From the NCBI GenBank assembly GCA_041674465.1, contig JBAYVV010000025.1, positions 1 through 35,492 of the forward strand: 35,492 nt of DNA. Reading direction: 5' to 3'. Made by a program: the position numbers and the translations under genes. This stretch comes from JACRAR01 sp041674465 (lineage in GTDB: Bacteria > Pseudomonadota > Gammaproteobacteria > Burkholderiales > Rhodocyclaceae). This document shows, one piece after another, positions 30,538-35,492 of the stretch (positions are counted from its first letter, which is position 1; every line of letters starts with the position of its first letter). The notes under the pieces are model-generated. The model was not told the DNA's origin. It did not search any database and saw only the letters and a list, made by a program, of their open reading frames with translations.

Positions 30538-31149
30538 TTATGCCGCTGCGGCAGCGCCTTCGGGTACATCGTTCGTCCCGCCGACAGTCGCCAGATGCGC
30601 CATCTCCTCGACGGAGAGGACGCGCTGGATGTCGAGCAGGATGACGAACTTGCCATTCACCTTGCCCATGCCGGCGATGAAATCGGCGCGGATCTTGGCA
30701 CCGAAAGCCGGCGGCGGCTCGATCTCCGTACCGGGAATCTCCAGCACCTCGGACACCGCATCGACCATGATGCCGAGGTCCTGCTTGGTGTCGTCCTGCT
30801 GCATCTCGACGATGACGATGCAGGTACGCTTGCCGATCGACGACGCCTGTCCGCCGAAGCGGGCCGCCAGATCGACCACCGGCACCACGGCGCCGCGCAG
30901 GTTGATGACGCCGCGAATGAAGGCCGGCATCATGGGGATTTCGGTGAGGTTGCCGTACTCGATGATCTCCTTGACGTTGAGGATGCCGACCGCGTACATC
31001 TCGCCGGACAGGGCGAAGGTCAGGTATTGATGCGCCTCGCCGGCCGCTGCCAGATGGCGGGCAGCGGTCAGCGCCTGTTGTGCACTCATCTGGGTAACTT
31101 GTCCCCCAGGAGGACTTCCTGCGGGGCGTGCTTGAACTTGGGTTCCCAT
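30538..31149 (-). CDS. cheW: Chemotaxis coupling protein CheW
   Basis: CheW joins chemoreceptors to CheA. The 203-residue protein has the core CheW domain at about 40-180 (YLTFALSGEMYAVGILNVKEI, PAFIRGVINLRGAVVPVVDL, GIMVDAVSEVLEI, KFVILLDI) with an extra N-terminal 35 residues and an Ala-rich tail. GGGGAG precedes ATG 31149, 15 bases after the MCP gene. The outer-membrane protein gene follows after 36 bases. Confidence 0.95.
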   Translation of the reverse strand: MGTQVQARPAGSPPGGQVTQMSAQQALTAARHLAAAGEAHQYLTFALSGEMYAVGILNVKEIIEYGNLTEIPMMPAFIRGVINLRGAVVPVVDLAARFGGQASSIGKRTCIVIVEMQQDDTKQDLGIMVDAVSEVLEIPGTEIEPPPAFGAKIRADFIAGMGKVNGKFVILLDIQRVLSVEEMAHLATVGGTNDVPEGAAAAA

Positions 31150-31164
31150 GGTTGGCTCCCCGGA

Positions 31165-32802
31165 TCAGAAACGTTCGAAATCTTGCTCGTTGACCGGTGC
31201 GCTGGTTTTGCCTGCCCTGCTGTGGACGGGCGCGGGTGCAGCCATTTTGGTGCGGGCGGCACTGGCCTTGGTTGCGGGTCGCGGGGCGGGTGTTCCGCCG
31301 CTGTCCTGCTCGAGCCGGAAGAAGGACATCAGGGAGGTGAGTTGGGCTGACTGGCCGCCCATTTCCTCGGCGGTGGCGGCGAGTTCCTCGGAAGCACTGG
31401 CGTTCTGCTGCGTCGCCTTGTTGAGCTGGCCCATCGCGCCATTGATCTGGCCGACGCCGGCACTCTGTTCCTGCGAAGCCGCGGCGATTTCCTGAACCAG
31501 GTCGGAAGTCTTGCGGATCGAGGGCACCATGGTGTCCAACAGTTTGCCGGCCTGCTCGGCCATGTTCACGCTGCTGCCGGCGAGTTGCCCGATTTCCTGT
31601 GCCGCCACCTGGCTGCGTTCGGCCAGCTTCCTGACTTCGGCGGCGACCACCGCGAAGCCCTTGCCGTGTTCGCCGGCACGGGCCGCTTCGATGGCGGCAT
31701 TCAGGGCGAGCAGATTGGTCTGGTAGGCGATGTCGTCGATGATGCCGATCTTGCCGGCGATCTGTTTCATGGCTTCGACGGTGTTCTTCACGGCGGTGCC
31801 GCCTTCGGCGGCTTCGGTGGCAGATTTGCTGGCCATGCCGTCGGTGACCTTGGCGTTCTCGGTGTTCTGGTTGATCGAAGCCGTCATCTGTTCGATGGAT
31901 GCGGTGGTCTCTTCGACCGAGGCGGCTTGCTCGGAGGAGGATTGCGACAGGGACTGGGCGGTCTGCGAGACTTGGCCAGCTGCGTTGTTGAGGGCTTCCG
32001 AGGCAGTGTTCACTTCGCCGATGATCTGGTTGAGTTTTTCGATCAACCCCTGCTGTGCCGAGAGCATGTGGCCGATCTCATCCTTGCTGCTGCTTTCGAT
32101 GCGCACCGTCAGATCGCCTTCGGCCAGGCGCTGGGTCACCCCCAGCGCTTCGTTCACGGGCTGGGTGATGCTGCGTGTGATCAGGTAGGCGAAAGCCAGC
32201 GTCAATAACACGGCCACAGAGGAGAGGATCAGCACCAGGCGTTCCGCTGCACCGGCCTGTTCGTCGGCAGCCTTGCCCATGTCTTCCATCATCTTGGTCT
32301 GGAAGTCGACCACCTCGTTAATCGCGCCAACGTAATCTGCTTGGGTCTTGCGCATTCCGCCTTGCAGGAGGACGACGATCTCATCCCGCTTGCCAGCCTT
32401 GAGGAATTCCAGGAATTGGTCCATAGAAGCCACATAGGCCACGCGGGCGGCGCCTACTTTCTTCAGGATCTCCTTGCCTTTCTCGCTGGTGATGGATTTT
32501 TCCAGCTTTTCGAGACGATCGGAAATGATCTTCCTTTGTTCCGGGATCTGATCGAGCGCCTTCTGCTGTTCAGCGCCCGTGTAAATGTAAGCGTTGCGCA
32601 ACAGACGGCCGATGACATGGATGGCGTCGAGCATGTCGTTGGATTGCACCACCTTGGGAAAATCAACCAGTACCATGTCTTCGATTTCGGCATTCAGCAT
32701 CGCGAGCCGCGAATAGCTGACCACAGAGATGGTAATCAACAAGGCAAGGGTGACGGCGAAGCCGATGCCTAAACGGACGCCGATCTTCAGATTGTTCAAC
32801 AT
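31165..32802 (-). CDS. Methyl-accepting chemotaxis protein with four-helix-bundle sensor
   Basis: The 545-residue receptor has TM1 (10-29), a periplasmic four-helix-bundle domain (30-187), TM2 (189-208), HAMP (210-262) and the signalling domain with the conserved hairpin tip IDDIAYQTNLLALNAAIEAA and GFAVVAAEVRKLAERS. A Pro/Ala-rich flexible tail ends in QDFERF, which fits the -F-x-x-F form of the C-terminal pentapeptide that tethers CheR and CheB. It has no heme motif. AAAGGGAGC precedes ATG 32802. It lies between cheA and cheW, so it is probably the cluster's own receptor; the ligand is unknown. Confidence 0.96.
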   Translation of the reverse strand: MLNNLKIGVRLGIGFAVTLALLITISVVSYSRLAMLNAEIEDMVLVDFPKVVQSNDMLDAIHVIGRLLRNAYIYTGAEQQKALDQIPEQRKIISDRLEKLEKSITSEKGKEILKKVGAARVAYVASMDQFLEFLKAGKRDEIVVLLQGGMRKTQADYVGAINEVVDFQTKMMEDMGKAADEQAGAAERLVLILSSVAVLLTLAFAYLITRSITQPVNEALGVTQRLAEGDLTVRIESSSKDEIGHMLSAQQGLIEKLNQIIGEVNTASEALNNAAGQVSQTAQSLSQSSSEQAASVEETTASIEQMTASINQNTENAKVTDGMASKSATEAAEGGTAVKNTVEAMKQIAGKIGIIDDIAYQTNLLALNAAIEAARAGEHGKGFAVVAAEVRKLAERSQVAAQEIGQLAGSSVNMAEQAGKLLDTMVPSIRKTSDLVQEIAAASQEQSAGVGQINGAMGQLNKATQQNASASEELAATAEEMGGQSAQLTSLMSFFRLEQDSGGTPAPRPATKASAARTKMAAPAPVHSRAGKTSAPVNEQDFERF

Positions 32803-32828
32803 GGTTTGCTCCCTTTCAGAAAGGTAAA

Positions 32829-35018
32829 TCAGTTGCGCGTGCCGGTGGCGGCAAGCGCGTGTTCTTCGGCACCGGCGGCAAGATTGGCCAGCGCCTGCAC
32901 ATCGAGAATCAGGGCGACATCGCCGCTGCCGAGGATGGTGGAACCGGAAATGCCGCGCAGATGGCGGAACAGCCCGCCGAGCGGCTTGATCACGGTCTGG
33001 AATTCGCCTTGCAGCACATCCACGACGATGCCGGCCTTGCGCCCGCCGGCTTTGACCACCACCACGTTCTCGCGCCCGGGTTTTTCGCTGCCGACTTCAA
33101 ACAGTTCGCGCAGTCGCACGAAAGGCAACACCTCGCCGCGCAGGTTGAGATAGTTGCGGTCAACCGTGGCATTCTGCAATTCCATGCATTCCACCACCAT
33201 CTCCAGCGGAATCACGAAAGAGGAATTTTCCACGCCGACCAGGAAACCGTCGATGATGGCCAGGGTCAGCGGCAGGCGGATGATGAAGCGCGAGCCGATG
33301 TTTTCTTCGGAATGCACTTCGACCGTACCGCGCAGCGCCTGGATGTTGCGTCTGACCACGTCCATGCCGACGCCGCGTCCGGACAGGTTGGTGACTTTCT
33401 CGGCGGTGGAGAAGCCGGCCTCGAAAATCAGGTTGGCGATCTCCTGGTCGGAGAGGGACTGTCCCTCGGAAATGATGCCCTTCTCGATGGCCTTGGCGCG
33501 GATCTTGTCCTTGGGCAGGCCGCCGCCGTCGTCCACCACTTCGATGACGATACTGCCCGAATCATGGAAGGCGTTGAGTTCGACCCGTCCTGCGGCAGGC
33601 TTGCCCTTGGCGATGCGTGTGGCGGTGGGTTCCAGGCCGTGATCCATGGCATTGCGCACCAGGTGCATGAGCGGGTCGCCGATTTTTTCGACCACCGACT
33701 TGTCGAGTTCGGTCTCGGCGCCGGTAATCACCAACTCGATTTCCTTGCCGATTTCCTTGGCGGTGTCGCGCACCACGCGGTTGAAGCGGTTGAAAGTCTC
33801 GCCGATCTGCACCATGCGCAATTGCAGGGCCGAGTCGCGGATGCTTTCGACCAGCCGCGAGAGCACCGAAGTCGCCTCGACCAGCACGGTCTGGCCGCTT
33901 TTCTGGGCGAGCAGGTTGGCGCTGGCGCCGGCGATCACCAGTTCGCCGACCAGGTCGATGAGCAGATCGAGTTTGTCGGCATGGACGCGGATCAGGCGGG
34001 CTTCGTCGGCTTTCTTTTCGGAAACCTGTTTCTGTTTGGCGACCGCGGCTTCGACGATTTCCGGCTGGACCATATGGCGGTCGACCAGGATTTCGCCGAG
34101 TTGTGGCGCCGGTGCGCCACCTTCAGTCTTGGCTGCGGCGGCAGCGCCGGCCTGCTGGCGCTGCAGTCCCTCGTCGAGTTCCTCCTGGGTCAGGGCGCCG
34201 CTCTTGACCAGGATTTCGCCGAGCCTCATGGTTTCTTCGGGCAGGTGGGCGATCAGGTCGAGGTAATCGGTGATTTTGCTGAAGGGCGGTAGGATGTAAA
34301 GGTCGCAACCGTCGCGCACAAAATCGAAGACTTTATCGATGGCGGACTTGTCGGCGTGGCTGCGGAAGTTGATCTCGAATCCGAGGTAGCAGGATTCGGG
34401 ATCCATGTCATGGGCTTCGGGCAGGGCGTCGCTGATGGTGGTGATGTGCACGATCTCACCCAGCGATAGCAGATAGCGCAGGATGGCTTCGGGGTCCATG
34501 CCGTTTCTCAGGACATCGCGGCCGAAGCGCACCGAGATGTGCCAGCAGTCGTTCATGGTCTTGCCGCCGCCTTCGGACTCGACCTCTGCGGCGGTTTCGG
34601 TTGGTGCAGTGGTCGCGCTGGGGGTGACTGCGCCACCCAGGAAGCCGCGCAGTTCGTTGGCCAGCGCGTCGCCCTTGGCCTGGGTTGCGCTGTCGGCTTC
34701 GCGGACGTCATTCTCGGCGAGGTCGAGCAGGGCGTTGAGATGGTCGCAGCAATTCAGGATCGCGCTGACGAGTGCGCTGCTGACGCTGATCTCGTTGTTG
34801 CGCAGCTTGTCCAGGGCGTTTTCGACGACGTGGGTGAATTTCTCGATCATGCCCAGTTCGACCACGCCCGACCCGCCCTTGATGGTGTGGGCGGCGCGGA
34901 AGATGGCGTTCAGGGTTTCCGGATCGTGATCGCCTTGTTCCATGCGCATCAGACCGGCTTCCATGTCGGTCAACTGTTCACGGGCTTCCTGGATGAAGAC
35001 GCTGAGGATTTCTTCCAT
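32829..35018 (-). CDS. cheA: Chemotaxis sensor histidine kinase CheA
   Basis: CheA autophosphorylates and passes phosphate to CheY and CheB. The 729-residue protein has HPt with His44 (AAHTIKGGSG), a second domain (about 155-262) where a CheY/CheB-binding P2 would lie, dimerisation helices (340-405), the ATPase domain with N-box HLVRNAMDHGLE, G1 DDGGGL and G2 GRGVGMD, and a CheW-like P5 domain (about 590-720). Between P2 and P3 are two 25-residue repeats, RLGEILVKSG... (265-289) and QLGEILVDRH... (306-330), resembling MshEN c-di-GMP-binding motifs. ATG 35018 has an AGAGAG site. The STAS gene precedes it by 44 bases. Confidence 0.97.
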   Translation of the reverse strand: MEEILSVFIQEAREQLTDMEAGLMRMEQGDHDPETLNAIFRAAHTIKGGSGVVELGMIEKFTHVVENALDKLRNNEISVSSALVSAILNCCDHLNALLDLAENDVREADSATQAKGDALANELRGFLGGAVTPSATTAPTETAAEVESEGGGKTMNDCWHISVRFGRDVLRNGMDPEAILRYLLSLGEIVHITTISDALPEAHDMDPESCYLGFEINFRSHADKSAIDKVFDFVRDGCDLYILPPFSKITDYLDLIAHLPEETMRLGEILVKSGALTQEELDEGLQRQQAGAAAAAKTEGGAPAPQLGEILVDRHMVQPEIVEAAVAKQKQVSEKKADEARLIRVHADKLDLLIDLVGELVIAGASANLLAQKSGQTVLVEATSVLSRLVESIRDSALQLRMVQIGETFNRFNRVVRDTAKEIGKEIELVITGAETELDKSVVEKIGDPLMHLVRNAMDHGLEPTATRIAKGKPAAGRVELNAFHDSGSIVIEVVDDGGGLPKDKIRAKAIEKGIISEGQSLSDQEIANLIFEAGFSTAEKVTNLSGRGVGMDVVRRNIQALRGTVEVHSEENIGSRFIIRLPLTLAIIDGFLVGVENSSFVIPLEMVVECMELQNATVDRNYLNLRGEVLPFVRLRELFEVGSEKPGRENVVVVKAGGRKAGIVVDVLQGEFQTVIKPLGGLFRHLRGISGSTILGSGDVALILDVQALANLAAGAEEHALAATGTRN

Positions 35019-35062
35019 GATGTACTCTCTGTACTGGTTGTATTTGGATTGCCGGCTGGCGT

Positions 35063-35383
35063 TCAGGCTGAATCGCGGGCGGGGATCACCAGGGGGTCAC
35101 CGAAAAAGCCGGCGATATTGAAGAAGTCCATGAGTTCATGCACCCGGGGACTGTGGGCGACGATGCGCAGGGTCTTGTTCTGCTTCTGACATTCACGCTT
35201 GGCCAGCATCAGCAACTGGATGCCGCAGGTGTCGATTTCAGTGACGCGGGAGAGGTCCAGTTCAATGACCTGGTTCTGCTCGACACTGCCCATGAGTTCG
35301 GCCTTGAGCGCTTCGGCCTGGTAGATGGTCATGTCCTGTTCAATCGCCAATCTACCGGTGGGACTGCTTGCGGAGGCATTCAT
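35063..35383 (-). CDS. STAS-domain protein of the chemotaxis cluster, phospho-serine site replaced
   Basis: The 106-residue single STAS domain reads VIELDLSRVTEIDTCGIQLLML. The loop that carries the phosphorylatable serine in SpoIIAA-type proteins is DTCG here, with Cys53 in that place, so control by serine phosphorylation is unlikely. STAS proteins of this type head che operons in several betaproteobacteria, but their role is unclear. GGGAGAA precedes ATG 35383. It lies directly before cheA and 28 bases after the truncated right-edge gene. Confidence 0.88.
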   Translation of the reverse strand: MNASASSPTGRLAIEQDMTIYQAEALKAELMGSVEQNQVIELDLSRVTEIDTCGIQLLMLAKRECQKQNKTLRIVAHSPRVHELMDFFNIAGFFGDPLVIPARDSA

Positions 35384-35411
35384 GTTTTTATTCTCCCTGA
35401 TCAGACTGGTT

Positions 35412-35492
35412 TCAGAATAATTCGATCTTCGGTCTGCCCTCGTCGGTGCTCGTCTTGGCATTGCCCAGGGAGGCCTGGTGCGAATCGCGTTG
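35412..35492 (-). CDS. C-terminal tail of a protein cut by the window edge, probably a chemoreceptor
   Basis: The last 26 codons read QRDSHQASLGN...GRPKIELF and stop at 35414-35412. The charged, low-complexity run ending in a hydrophobic pentapeptide is like the flexible tail of chemoreceptors, and its position before STAS-cheA fits a che-cluster receptor. The final KIELF equals the end of CheD copy 1. Most of the gene lies outside, so identity is uncertain. Confidence 0.55.
   Translation of the reverse strand, partial: QRDSHQASLGNAKTSTDEGRPKIELF

Noticed and set aside
32859..34292. A 477-codon open frame antisense to cheA, with a similar one antisense to cheB (27075-28301)
   Set aside because: Both are mirror frames of well-supported genes and show no domain.

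Overview
The window is about 35.5 kb of GC-rich proteobacterial chromosome. Gene content and order (guaB-guaA, ubiG next to a gph-like phosphatase, betaproteobacterial-type OmpA proteins, a che cluster with STAS, CheD and CheB) point to a betaproteobacterium, perhaps a Rhodocyclales/Nitrosomonadales-type environmental degrader. The rank below class is a guess. No rRNA, tRNA, CRISPR array, transposase or integrase was seen.

Region 1 (1-4130) is sparse and more AT-rich, with small or decayed genes. It holds the N-terminal 301 residues of a chemoreceptor with a c-type heme motif (CTSCH) in its periplasmic domain, behind a well-placed FNR/ANR-type promoter. It also holds a STAS protein, an RMF-like small protein, a two-gene module (small membrane protein plus stand-alone lipoyl/biotinyl domain), arfB, a DUF3820 gene, a YihY C-terminal remnant and degenerate hairpin repeats.

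Region 2 (4131-12736) is core metabolism and envelope. guaB and guaA (GMP synthesis) run on the + strand with a terminator-like hairpin between them. On the minus strand are an OmpA-like protein, an MTA/SAH-type deaminase, a second OmpA-like protein, ubiG, a gph/mupP-like phosphatase and an AlkB-type diiron hydroxylase whose end overlaps the end of guaA.

Region 3 (12911-24240) lies mainly on the + strand. First comes a tightly coupled three-gene operon: a short PstS-like periplasmic protein, an inner-membrane PAS-GGDEF-EAL protein and an outer-membrane beta-barrel, joined by ATGA overlaps. Its architecture recalls YfiBNR, with different partners, and it is the best candidate here for a little-described system. 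A MarR regulator then faces a complete branched-chain-amino-acid-type ABC transporter (Tat-exported binding protein, LivHMGF), followed by an alpha/beta hydrolase and a PAS-GGDEF cyclase.

Region 4 (24249-35492, minus strand) is a chemotaxis cluster. In transcription order it runs: probable receptor tail (cut by the window edge), STAS, cheA, MCP, cheW, an outer-membrane protein of the phenol MetA-degradation family, cheR, cheD, cheB, a second cheD, a pseudouridine synthase and an AcpA-type phosphoesterase. Unusual points are two CheD paralogues flanking CheB, MshEN-like repeats in CheA, and an identical KIELF C-terminus on one CheD and on the truncated protein at the right edge.

Together the window is rich in environmental sensing (two identified receptors plus a probable third, a full che set, two c-di-GMP enzymes) and in genes expected for growth on hydrocarbons or aromatics (AlkB, Liv-type uptake with a hydrolase, MetA-type outer-membrane protein). 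The substrates are not shown by the sequence.
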